From: Atlantibacter hermannii
Lineage (GTDB): Bacteria > Pseudomonadota > Gammaproteobacteria > Enterobacterales > Enterobacteriaceae
DNA: 64,000 nt
Assembly: GCF_009907385.1 (NCBI RefSeq)
Contig: NZ_JAAATR010000084.1
Span: 1-64,000 of the forward strand
Direction of reading: 5' to 3'
Under the pieces are notes generated by a model. That model saw only the letters and a list, made by a program, of their open reading frames with translations. It did no database searches and was not told the origin of the DNA. Position numbers and translations under genes: made by a program. This document shows, in pieces, positions 8,581 through 15,325 of the stretch (within the stretch, counting starts at the first letter, position 1; each line of letters begins with the position of its first letter).

Positions 8581-9028
8581 CGTATTACTGTGCGTGGGCA
8601 ATAGCATGATGGGTGATGACGGCGCCGGTCCGCTGCTGGCTGAACGCTGTCATTCGGCGCCCCAGGGGGCATGGCAGGTCATTGACGGCGGCAGCGCGCC
8701 GGAAAACGATATTGTGGCGATCCGCGAACTGCGTCCCGATCGGCTGTTGATCGTCGATGCCACCGATATGGGGCTGCAGCCCGGCGAGATCCGCATTATC
8801 GACCCGGATGATATCGCCGGGATGTTTATGATGACCACCCATAATATGCCGCTCAACTACCTGGTGGAACAGCTGAGGCCCGACGTGGGTGAGGTGATCT
8901 TCGTCGGCATACAACCGGATATTGTGGGGTTTTATTATCCCATGACCGGGGCGGTGAAACAGGCGGTTGAGACGGTTTATCAGCGTCTTGGCGACTGGCG
9001 CGATAACGGCGGTTTCGCGGCGCTGTAG
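8573..9028 (+). CDS. hycI: HycI, HycE maturation endopeptidase
   Basis: Protease of the HybD/HycI family that removes the C-terminal tail of HycE after nickel insertion. The nickel-sensing residues D16, D62 and H90 are at the same positions as in E. coli, within NSMMGDDGAGPLL, LIVDATDMG and MMTTHNMPLNYL. At 151 residues it is five shorter than the 156-residue E. coli protein, ending directly after GGFAAL. It is the last gene of the hyc run, preceded by a strong GAGGAGG site inside hycH. Confidence 0.96.
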   Translation: MTDVLLCVGNSMMGDDGAGPLLAERCHSAPQGAWQVIDGGSAPENDIVAIRELRPDRLLIVDATDMGLQPGEIRIIDPDDIAGMFMMTTHNMPLNYLVEQLRPDVGEVIFVGIQPDIVGFYYPMTGAVKQAVETVYQRLGDWRDNGGFAAL

Positions 9029-9047
9029 CGCGGGGTTCCCGCGTTAC
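9028..9047 (+). terminator. Possible terminator after hycI
   Basis: Hairpin CGCGGG-GTT-CCCGCG begins right after the hycI stop. Only a short T-poor tail (TTACTAT) follows, so it may pause, stabilise the 3' end, or terminate incompletely. hydN has its own promoter downstream. Confidence 0.45.
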
Positions 9048-9065
9048 TATCTTCCTGCCGGGGCG

Positions 9066-9102
9066 TCACTGACAGTGTCACAAATGGCAATGACAGTGAC
9101 GC
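9066..9102. promoter_or_regulatory. Candidate FhlA site upstream of hydN
   Basis: Contains TGACAGTGTCA at 9070-9080 and TGACAGTGAC at 9091-9100, the same TGACA/TGTCA pentamers as the hyp-hyc regions, about 60-80 bases before a sigma-54 promoter. FhlA control of hydN is known in E. coli; this exact site is inferred. Confidence 0.5.
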
Positions 9103-9150
9103 CTCATCAAGAAATCTTATAAAACCCAATATTTTCAATAAATTGAAACC

Positions 9151-9166
9151 TGGCACGGTTAATGCT
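9151..9166 (+). promoter_or_regulatory. Sigma-54 promoter of hydN
   Basis: TGGCACGGTTAATGCT has the full TGGCAC -24 block and the GC of the -12 block at correct spacing. The predicted start is near 9177, about 24 bases before the hydN ATG. Confidence 0.88.
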
Positions 9167-9200
9167 TAGGGTGAGCGTTACTTATTAACCGGAGAAATTG

Positions 9201-9746
9201 ATGAACCGCTTCATCATTGCTGATGCCAGCAAATGTATTGGGTGCCGCACATGCGAAGTCGCCTGCGTGGTTTCTCACCAGCAGGACCAGGACTGCTCAG
9301 CCCTGACGGCGAAAACCTTTCTGCCCCGGGTACATGTTATCAAAGGGGTGAATGTCTCTACCGCGACGATGTGCCGCCAGTGTGAAGACGCGCCCTGCGC
9401 TAACGTCTGCCCGAACGGCGCGATCCGCCGCGACCAGGGGTTTGTTCACGTTCAGCAGGAACGCTGCATCGGCTGTAAAACCTGCGTGGTTGCCTGCCCG
9501 TACGGTGCAATGGAAGTGGTGGTTCGCCCGGTGGTGCGTAATAGCGGCGCGGGCTTAAACGTGATGGCGGAAAAAGCCGAAGCCAATAAGTGCGACCTGT
9601 GCCATCACCGCGCAGAAGGCCCCGCCTGTATTGAGGCGTGCCCGACCAACGCCATTGTCTGTGTCGATCGCGCCCGCCTGACGCAACTGAGCGCGGAAAA
9701 ACGCCGCCGCGCGGCGCTGGATAGCATCCCGGCGCTGACCTTTTAA
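9201..9746 (+). CDS. hydN: HydN, FHL-associated ferredoxin-type protein
   Basis: 181-residue polyferredoxin, sister of HycB, thought to help formate dehydrogenase-H function or maturation. Four cysteine clusters are visible: CIGCRTCEVAC, CRQCEDAPCANVC, CIGCKTCVVACP and CDLCHHRAEGPACIEACP. The ATG follows GGAGAA; an adjacent upstream TTG would add one residue. Outside the cysteine clusters it is very like E. coli HydN (IADASKCIGCRTCEVACVV). In E. coli hydN is followed by hypF; here it is followed by about 340 bases without a gene and then serT. Confidence 0.95.
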   Translation: MNRFIIADASKCIGCRTCEVACVVSHQQDQDCSALTAKTFLPRVHVIKGVNVSTATMCRQCEDAPCANVCPNGAIRRDQGFVHVQQERCIGCKTCVVACPYGAMEVVVRPVVRNSGAGLNVMAEKAEANKCDLCHHRAEGPACIEACPTNAIVCVDRARLTQLSAEKRRRAALDSIPALTF

Positions 9747-9989
9747 CCCGCACTTCTCTGGCGCTTTCAACCTTAACAGGTCTGTTAATGCTGATTCCGC
9801 GCCTGCATCGGCCGATGTTCGCTACCAAAAGGGGGAAAACTGACGCCGGAGAGAGAGCAAAGCCGCTTACGGCCCGCGCGCCATGATGACCACGATTGAG
9901 GATCAACACTGGCGCAGTATGCACCACTGACCGATATCATGATGAAAGCCCGGCAGCGCGAGGCAGTTGAGGGATAAGAAGGAGAACAG
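9747..9989. other. Gene-free stretch between hydN and serT
   Basis: No gene is supported. hypF, expected after hydN from the E. coli order, is absent, and no integrase or transposase is visible. One 24-codon open stretch ending at 9977 (STLAQYAPLTDIMMKARQRE...) has protein-like composition but has a stop just upstream and no start; it may be the tail of a decayed gene I cannot name, or chance. Confidence 0.5.
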
Positions 9990-10023
9990 AGCCGGAGTGG
10001 GCGTTAAGACGCTCTGGCTTTTA
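9990..10023 (+). terminator. Terminator downstream of hydN
   Basis: Stem AGCCGGAG/CTCTGGCT with an inner CGT-TAAG-ACG hairpin, followed by TTTTATC. It would end rightward transcripts coming from hydN and shield serT. Confidence 0.65.
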
Positions 10024-10056
10024 TCATTGTCGCTTTAGCCGTACTTCATAAAGCAA

Positions 10057-10082
10057 AAGGGGTCGTCTTTCGACGACCCCTT
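10057..10082 (-). terminator. Terminator of serT
   Basis: Perfect 11-base stem AAGGGGTCGTC/GACGACCCCTT with a TTTC loop. On the minus strand it follows the tRNA 3' end by about 8 bases and runs into a T-rich tail. Confidence 0.88.
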
Positions 10083-10090
10083 CACTAATA

Positions 10091-10178
10091 TGGCGGAAGC
10101 GCAGAGATTCGAACTCTGGGACCCTTTCGAGTCGCCGGTTTTCAAGACCGGTGCCTTCAACCGCTCGGCCACACTTCC
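10091..10178 (-). tRNA. serT: tRNA-Ser, anticodon TGA
   Basis: 88-base gene including the encoded CCA end. On the minus strand it starts GGAAGTGTGGCCGAGCGG and has the T-loop GTTCGAATC. The anticodon loop CTTGAAA places TGA at 10144-10142, reading UCN serine codons. The long variable arm is as expected for a class II tRNA. It is the E. coli serT equivalent by sequence and by its place next to yccA. Its 3' end faces the FHL cluster. Confidence 0.97.
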
Positions 10179-10188
10179 AATGAGGCGA

Positions 10189-10217
10189 ACTATAAACATC
10201 CCCTTTCCTCCTGTAAA
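10189..10217 (-). promoter_or_regulatory. Sigma-70 promoter of serT
   Basis: On the minus strand TTTACA (-35, at 10217-10212) and TATAGT (-10, at 10194-10189) are separated by 17 bases. The start point would lie a few bases before the mature tRNA 5' end. Confidence 0.8.
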
Positions 10218-10378
10218 GCCCGGAACCGTTCGTTTGCCGCAAAAACAAGCAAATTGCGATTAATCGCCTGAAATATCGACGTTATGTACACAAAGACAGC
10301 AAAAAAAGCGCTCAGGCTCGGACACATTCCTTAATCTTAATTAGCCGCCTGGTGATTGTTTTCGCTTGATAAATCAGC

Positions 10379-10393
10379 GTAAAGATGGGTAAA
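10379..10393 (+). promoter_or_regulatory. CpxR box upstream of yccA
   Basis: GTAAAGATGGGTAAA is a perfect GTAAA-N5-GTAAA direct repeat, the CpxR recognition pattern. It lies about 70 bases before the yccA ATG and upstream of a TATTCT -10 candidate at 10422-10427. E. coli yccA is a known Cpx target, in line with its role in membrane protein quality control. Confidence 0.75.
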
Positions 10394-10461
10394 AGCACTT
10401 TCCCGCTTCCTTATGGCGCACTATTCTCTGACGCTAACCACCTGTAATGAGAGAACAACTC

Positions 10462-11121
10462 ATGGATCGCATAGTTTATTCCTCACGCGATATGAATTCG
10501 CTGCTTAGCACGCATAAAGTGCTGCGTAATACCTATTTCCTGTTGAGCCTGACGCTGGCGTTTTCGGCGATGACCGCCACCGCCAGTACCGTACTGGGCC
10601 TGCCGTCTCCGGGGATTATCCTGACGCTGGTGGGGATGTACGGCCTGATGTTCCTGACCTATAAAACCGCCAACTCGCCGGCAGGGATTGTCTCTGCGTT
10701 CGCGTTCACCGGTTTCCTGGGTTATATCCTTGGCCCGATCCTGAATGCTTATCTGTCTGCCGGGATGGGCGACGTGATCGGCATGGCGCTGGGCGGCACC
10801 GCGTTAGTGTTCTTCTGCTGCTCCGCCTACGTGCTGACCACTCGTAAAGACATGTCCTTTATGGGCGGTATGCTGATGGCGGGTATCGTGGTGGTGCTGA
10901 TTGGCATGGTGGCGAACATCTTCCTGCAACTGCCTGCCCTGCACCTGGCAATCAGTGCCGTGTTTATTCTGATCTCCTCTGGCGCAATCCTGTATGAGAC
11001 CAGCAATATCATTCACGGCGGCGAAACAAACTATATCCGCGCGACAGTAAGCCTGTACGTCTCGCTGTATAACATCTTCGTCAGCCTGCTGAGCATCCTG
11101 GGCTTCGCCAGCCGCGATTAA
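10462..11121 (+). CDS. yccA: YccA, Bax-inhibitor-1 family modulator of FtsH
   Basis: 219-residue inner-membrane protein, the E. coli length, with about seven hydrophobic helices. It belongs to the Bax inhibitor-1/TMBIM family and is known as a substrate and inhibitor of the FtsH protease, protecting SecY during translocon jamming. The start [10 protein letters not shown] follows an AGAGA ribosome site; an upstream GTG/ATG would add five residues. The C-terminal segment [20 protein letters not shown] is almost identical to E. coli. A Cpx box sits in front of it and a strong terminator after it, so it is probably a single-gene unit. Confidence 0.95.
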   Translation: MDRIVYSSRDMNSLLSTHKVLRNTYFLLSLTLAFSAMTATASTVLGLPSPGIILTLVGMYGLMFLTYKTANSPAGIVSAFAFTGFLGYILGPILNAYLSAGMGDVIGMALGGTALVFFCCSAYVLTTRKDMSFMGGMLMAGIVVVLIGMVANIFLQLPALHLAISAVFILISSGAILYETSNIIHGGETNYIRATVSLYVSLYNIFVSLLSILGFASRD

Positions 11122-11140
11122 TCAGCCTCATGTTTACCCG

Positions 11141-11171
11141 GCCCCGCCACTGTGCGGGGCTTTGTTTTTTT
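11141..11171 (+). terminator. Terminator after yccA
   Basis: Stem GCCCCGC/GCGGGGC with a six-base loop, followed by TTTGTTTTTTT. The tusE gene starts 54 bases later. Confidence 0.88.
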
Positions 11172-11224
11172 CAGCCCCCAATATTTGCTACACTGCGACC
11201 CCGTTTCACGGTGGTAAGAGCATT

Positions 11225-11554
11225 ATGTTGACCTTTAACGATAAACAATTTGAAACCGATAACGACGGTTATCTGAAAGACGCCAGCGCCTGGAGCGAAG
11301 GCCTCGCAGAGGTGATTGCTGAACAGGAAGGCATCGCGCTGACGCCTGAACACTGGGAAGTGGTGCGCTTCGTGCGTGCGTTTTATCTGGAATTTAATAC
11401 CTCGCCCGCCATCCGAATGTTAGTCAAGGCGATGGCGAAGGCGTATGGCGAAGAGAAAGGCAACAGCCGCTATCTGTTCCGACTGTTTCCGAAAGGCCCG
11501 GCGAAGCAGGCCACTAAAATCGCGGGTCTGCCTAAGCCGGTAAAATGCCTTTAA
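11225..11554 (+). CDS. tusE: TusE, sulfur relay protein for tRNA 2-thiouridine
   Basis: 109-residue cytoplasmic protein of the DsrC family, the last carrier in the TusA-TusBCD-TusE relay that gives sulfur to MnmA for mnm5s2U34 of tRNA. The penultimate residue C108 in KPVKCL is the persulfide-bearing cysteine. The core [20 protein letters not shown] and [17 protein letters not shown] are family hallmarks. The ATG at 11225 gives the E. coli length; the open frame extends 21 codons upstream without similarity. The stop overlaps that of convergent acyP by four bases. Confidence 0.95.
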   Translation: MLTFNDKQFETDNDGYLKDASAWSEGLAEVIAEQEGIALTPEHWEVVRFVRAFYLEFNTSPAIRMLVKAMAKAYGEEKGNSRYLFRLFPKGPAKQATKIAGLPKPVKCL

Positions 11555-11832
11555 TGGCGAATGCCGAAGTTGGTCCATTCGCGCTCGGGTCGGTGCGGCT
11601 CATGAAGCACTTTTTCCACCCGGGCGCTACGCGGCCCGCCCGCTTTTAGCCAGGCCAGCAGCTGTTCCACCCGCTCATTTTCGCCGCAGGCGACCACTTC
11701 CACGCTGCCATCGTCTAAATTTCGGGCATACCCGGTAAGCCCCAGTCGGTTAGCTTCATGCTGGGTGCTGTAACGAAACCCTACGCCCTGAACCATGCCG
11801 TGCACCCAGGCGATTACGCATACATTTGACAT
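11551..11832 (-). CDS. acyP: Acylphosphatase
   Basis: Small alpha/beta enzyme (93 residues) that hydrolyses acyl phosphates. The active-site residues are R20 in [10 protein letters not shown] and N38 in [13 protein letters not shown], at the canonical positions. E. coli yccX is the equivalent. It is convergent with tusE, the two coding ends overlapping by four bases, and divergent from rlmI with about 90 bases between them for both promoters. Confidence 0.95.
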   Translation of the reverse strand: MSNVCVIAWVHGMVQGVGFRYSTQHEANRLGLTGYARNLDDGSVEVVACGENERVEQLLAWLKAGGPRSARVEKVLHEPHRPEREWTNFGIRH

Positions 11833-11922
11833 TACCGTGCTCCTTTATGCCGGGCGCGTTGCATTTCGCCGCTGAACTCGGGAAAATGGCGCCCATTTTC
11901 TCTGACATCAGCATAGCAAATT

Positions 11923-13113
11923 ATGAGCGTACGTTTAGTGTTAGCCAAAGGGCGCGAGAAATCGTTATTGCGCCGCCATCCGTGGGTATTTTCCGGCGCC
12001 GTTGCGCGTCTGGAAGGAAAAGCCAGTCTGGGTGAAACCATTGATATCGTCGACCACCAGGGCAAGTGGCTGGCGCGCGGCGCGTATTCTCCCGCTTCGC
12101 AGATCCGCGCCCGCGTCTGGACTTTTGATCGCGATGAATCCATCGATATCGACTTTTTCACTCAACGTCTGCAACAGGCGCAGCAGTGGCGCAACTGGCT
12201 GGCAGCGCGCGACGGGCTCGACAGTTATCGCTTAATTGCCGGTGAGTCAGATGGATTGCCGGGCGTCACTATCGATCGCTTCGGTGATTTCCTGGTGCTG
12301 CAACTGCTGTCGGCTGGCGCGGAGTATCAACGCCCCGCCCTGCTTAGCGCGCTGCACGCGCTCTATCCTGAATGCGCTATTTACGATCGTTCCGATGTCG
12401 CCGTGCGTAAGAAAGAGGGCATGGAACTGACGCAGGGTCCGGTGAGCGGCGAATTGCCCCCTGATCTGCTGGCGATTGAAGAGCACGGCATGAAGCTGCT
12501 GGTGGATATCAAAGGCGGCCACAAGACCGGTTACTACCTCGATCAGCGCGACAGCCGCTTCGCGACTCGCGGTTATGTGAAGGATAAGCGCGTGCTGAAC
12601 TGCTTCTCCTACACCGGCGGGTTCGCGGTTTCCGCGCTGATAGGCGGATGCCAGCAGGTGATCAGCGTCGATACGTCGCAGGACGCGCTGGACGTAGCAA
12701 AACAAAACGTAGAGCTGAACGGTCTGGATCTCAGCAAGGCGGAATTTGTCCGTGATGACGTGTTCAAGCTGCTGCGTAAATATCGCGATCAGGGTGAGAA
12801 ATTCGATGTCATCGTGATGGACCCGCCGAAGTTTGTGGAAAATAAAAATCAGCTGATGGGGGCCTGCCGCGGCTATAAAGATATCAATATGCTGGCGATC
12901 CAGCTGCTCAACCCGGGCGGCGTACTGCTGACTTTCTCCTGCTCCGGGCTGATGGCCAGCGATTTATTTCAGAAAATCATTGCCGATGCCGCTGTAGATG
13001 CCGGGCGTGATGTACAATTTATAGAGCAGTTCCGTCAGGCAGCCGATCACCCGGTGATAGCGAGCTACCCGGAAGGGCTTTATTTGAAAGGATTTGCCTG
13101 CCGCATCATGTAA
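11923..13113 (+). CDS. rlmI: RlmI, 23S rRNA m5C1962 methyltransferase
   Basis: 396-residue SAM-dependent methyltransferase that makes 5-methylcytosine at position 1962 of 23S rRNA. An N-terminal PUA-like RNA-binding domain (about residues 1-80, [18 protein letters not shown]) is followed by the Rossmann domain with [14 protein letters not shown] (SAM), VIVMDPPKF (motif IV) and LLTFSCSG carrying the catalytic cysteine (motif VI). The start [16 protein letters not shown] matches E. coli. A sigma-32-like promoter for hspQ begins right after its stop. Confidence 0.95.
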   Translation: MSVRLVLAKGREKSLLRRHPWVFSGAVARLEGKASLGETIDIVDHQGKWLARGAYSPASQIRARVWTFDRDESIDIDFFTQRLQQAQQWRNWLAARDGLDSYRLIAGESDGLPGVTIDRFGDFLVLQLLSAGAEYQRPALLSALHALYPECAIYDRSDVAVRKKEGMELTQGPVSGELPPDLLAIEEHGMKLLVDIKGGHKTGYYLDQRDSRFATRGYVKDKRVLNCFSYTGGFAVSALIGGCQQVISVDTSQDALDVAKQNVELNGLDLSKAEFVRDDVFKLLRKYRDQGEKFDVIVMDPPKFVENKNQLMGACRGYKDINMLAIQLLNPGGVLLTFSCSGLMASDLFQKIIADAAVDAGRDVQFIEQFRQAADHPVIASYPEGLYLKGFACRIM

Positions 13114-13140
13114 CTTGAATAATGGGAAACCGCCCGCATA
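13114..13140 (+). promoter_or_regulatory. Sigma-32-type promoter of hspQ
   Basis: CTTGAA at 13114-13119, then 13 bases, then CCCGCATA at 13133-13140, close to the heat-shock consensus CTTGAA-N13/15-CCCCATNT. Predicted start near 13147, about 30 bases before the hspQ ATG. hspQ is a heat-shock gene in E. coli. Confidence 0.65.
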
Positions 13141-13175
13141 TCTGATGCAGAGCTAAGTTTCCCCGGGAGGTGACG

Positions 13176-13493
13176 ATGATTGCCAGCAAATTTGGTATTG
13201 GCCAACAGGTCCGCCACTCATTGCTGGGTTATCTGGGCGTAGTGGTCGATATCGATCCTGAATACGCGCTGGATGAACCTGACGCAGACGAGCTGGCGGT
13301 AAATGCAGAATTGCGCGCCGCCCCCTGGTATCACGTGGTTATGGAAGATGACGACGGCCATCCGGTTCATACCTATCTGGCCGAGGCCCAGTTGAGCGGC
13401 GAGCTTCAGGACGAACATCCGGAGCAGCCCTCTATGGACGAACTGGCGCAGACTATCCGTAAACAGCTTCAGGCACCGCGCTTAAACAACTAA
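13176..13493 (+). CDS. hspQ: HspQ, heat-shock protein and Lon specificity factor
   Basis: 105-residue protein with a YccV-like/hemimethylated-DNA-binding beta-barrel fold. It promotes decay of mutant DnaA in E. coli and acts as a specificity enhancer of Lon. [20 protein letters not shown] and the tail [18 protein letters not shown] are nearly invariant. The ATG at 13176 has GGGAGGTGA upstream; two codons earlier a GTG is in frame but would overlap the ribosome site. It follows rlmI with its own heat-shock promoter and ends in a bidirectional terminator shared with yccU. Confidence 0.95.
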   Translation: MIASKFGIGQQVRHSLLGYLGVVVDIDPEYALDEPDADELAVNAELRAAPWYHVVMEDDDGHPVHTYLAEAQLSGELQDEHPEQPSMDELAQTIRKQLQAPRLNN

Positions 13494-13497
13494 AAAT

Positions 13498-13518
13498 AAA
13501 CCCGGCATTGCCGGGTTT
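13498..13518. terminator. Bidirectional terminator between hspQ and yccU
   Basis: AAACCCGGC-ATT-GCCGGGTTT, five bases after the hspQ stop and six before the convergent yccU stop, with A-rich and T-rich flanks for both strands. Confidence 0.85.
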
Positions 13519-13523
13519 ATCGC

Positions 13524-13937
13524 TTATTTGGCCAGCCCCAGCCGGGGAATTTCAATCGCGGGGCACCGATCCATGACGACTTTCATTCCCGCATCCCGCG
13601 CCAGCACCGCCGCCTGCTCATTGATCACACCAAGCTGTAACCACAGCGTTTTCGCGCCAATCGCAATGGCTTCCTGCGCCACACCCCATGCGGCTTCAGA
13701 GTTGCGGAACACGTCCACCATATCGATGGGTTCCGGGATTTCGCTCAGCGATCCGTAGCCTTTCTGGCCCAGCAGCGTTTTCCCCGCCACTTTCGGCGAA
13801 ACGGGGATCACGTGATAACCCTGGTTCAACAGATAAGCCATCACGCGATAGCTTGGCCGTTCGGGCTTGTCACTGGCACCCACCAGCGCGATGGTGCGCG
13901 TTGTCTTCAGGATGCCAGCAATGTCAGATTCATTCAT
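13524..13937 (-). CDS. yccU: YccU, CoA-binding domain protein
   Basis: 137-residue protein made of a single Rossmann-like CoA-binding domain of the type found in succinyl-CoA synthetase alpha. Near the N-terminus [19 protein letters not shown] is the nucleotide/CoA loop; [20 protein letters not shown] and [10 protein letters not shown] follow. The function is not known for the E. coli protein, which this matches along its length. It is convergent with hspQ and divergent from csgI. Confidence 0.9.
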   Translation of the reverse strand: MNESDIAGILKTTRTIALVGASDKPERPSYRVMAYLLNQGYHVIPVSPKVAGKTLLGQKGYGSLSEIPEPIDMVDVFRNSEAAWGVAQEAIAIGAKTLWLQLGVINEQAAVLARDAGMKVVMDRCPAIEIPRLGLAK

Positions 13938-14112
13938 AGTCGCTCCTCCAGCAGTGGTTTTTCAGTGTATGCCAAACCTTCATGTCTCACCATCATTCCC
14001 ATACGGATGCATGAGAGCCAAACAGATTAATCTGGATATATGTTAATGAATATTATTCGTGCAAAATTTTGATACATTCTCAGGCTGAGATGCGGGGATG
14101 ATGGAGACCTTA

Positions 14113-14775
14113 ATGAAAGGCTTATTCGCCACAGCAATGCTGCTGGCGCTGATACCGGTAACGGCAGCGGCCACCACGCTACATCTTTCCGGAGATATCG
14201 ATTTACTGGTTCTTGATGGTAAAAAGGTCTCCGGCTCGTTTCTGCGCGGCGCGGATAGCATTGAATTAGATAACGGTCCCCATCAACTGGTGTTTCGGGT
14301 GGAAAAAAATCTGATCACCGCCAGCCGGGACAGATGGCTGTACATCTCTCCGCCGTTGATCATGACCTTTGACACCCGCAATATCACCCAGGTGAATATC
14401 TCCCTACCGCGTATTGAAACTGAAAAAGAGAGCGAACAGTTTAATGCCGCGCCGCGCGTACAGTTGCTGGACGGCAGCGCCGCGCCAATACCGGCCAGGC
14501 TCGATGTGCTGGCGGTGGCTAACAACCCGAAAGGGATTGATTATGAATGGGAAACCGAGCGTTATAATAAGGCTAATAACAAGGCTTCCGCACCCGAATT
14601 TGTCACCCTGATCGCCGATGACAGCGCCCTGCTTTCCGGGCCCTCGGAACTGGACAGGCCGGTGGCCCATTCGCAAACCCTGACCGAGCAACGGCTTAAG
14701 CACTGGTATTTACAGGCCGACAATGACACCCGTACCCGCTTTCTGGAATGGGTGAAGCAGCAACCCTCTTCCTGA
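14113..14775 (+). CDS. csgI: CsgI (YccT), periplasmic curli-assembly inhibitor
   Basis: 220-residue exported protein of the DUF2057 family. A signal peptide covers about residues 1-20 ([20 protein letters not shown]), followed by [22 protein letters not shown]. The conserved [19 protein letters not shown] segment and the C-terminal [10 protein letters not shown]...KQQPSS match E. coli YccT, reported to slow CsgA fibre formation. The start at 14113 (GGAG 8-10 bases upstream) gives the E. coli length; two in-frame ATGs lie 12 and 15 bases earlier. Confidence 0.9.
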   Translation: MKGLFATAMLLALIPVTAAATTLHLSGDIDLLVLDGKKVSGSFLRGADSIELDNGPHQLVFRVEKNLITASRDRWLYISPPLIMTFDTRNITQVNISLPRIETEKESEQFNAAPRVQLLDGSAAPIPARLDVLAVANNPKGIDYEWETERYNKANNKASAPEFVTLIADDSALLSGPSELDRPVAHSQTLTEQRLKHWYLQADNDTRTRFLEWVKQQPSS

Positions 14776-14866
14776 CCCGCATCAACCCCGGTTTTTTTAA
14801 TCGCTTCGCTTGCGGCATCAATCACTTCCGGTAAGCTGTATCCAAATTTCTTTCCTGGATACTGAT

Positions 14867-15325
14867 ATGGAACTGACTACCCGTACTCTTGGCGCACAAA
14901 AACATATCGCGCTGGTCGCCCACGATCACTGCAAAGAGATGCTGTTGAAATGGACTGAGCGCCATCAAACGCTGCTGTCGCAACACGTACTTTACGCCAC
15001 CGGTACCACCGGCAACCTGATTCAACGCGCCAGCGGGCTGGAAGTGAAAGCCATGCTGAGCGGCCCGATGGGCGGCGACCAGCAGGTAGGCGCGTTGATA
15101 TCGGAAGGCAAAATCGATGTGCTGATCTTCCTGTGGGACCCGCTTAACGCCGTGCCTCACGATCCCGATGTCAAAGCGCTACTGCGCCTGGCCACCGTCT
15201 GGAACATTCCTGTTGCCACCAATATTTCTACTGCCGACTTCATTATCCAGTCGCCGCACTTTAACGATAACATTGATATTCTAATTCCAGACTACCAACG
15301 TTATCTGGCCGACCGGCTGAAGTAA
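14867..15325 (+). CDS. mgsA: Methylglyoxal synthase
   Basis: Converts dihydroxyacetone phosphate to methylglyoxal and phosphate, a bypass of lower glycolysis under phosphate limitation. At 152 residues it has the E. coli length. D71 (in [11 protein letters not shown]) is the catalytic base, with D91, H98 and D101 in [12 protein letters not shown] and the phosphate-binding TGTTGN loop at 45-50. The start [13 protein letters not shown] is weakly supported by a ribosome site but fixed by homology. The stop codon directly abuts the stop of convergent helD with no base between. Confidence 0.96.
   Translation: MELTTRTLGAQKHIALVAHDHCKEMLLKWTERHQTLLSQHVLYATGTTGNLIQRASGLEVKAMLSGPMGGDQQVGALISEGKIDVLIFLWDPLNAVPHDPDVKALLRLATVWNIPVATNISTADFIIQSPHFNDNIDILIPDYQRYLADRLK

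Noticed and set aside
9747-10178. Integrase, transposase or duplicated attachment site beside serT
   Set aside because: Looked for because tRNA genes host islands; no such coding sequence or repeat of the tRNA end is visible within the window, so integration stays only a hypothesis.
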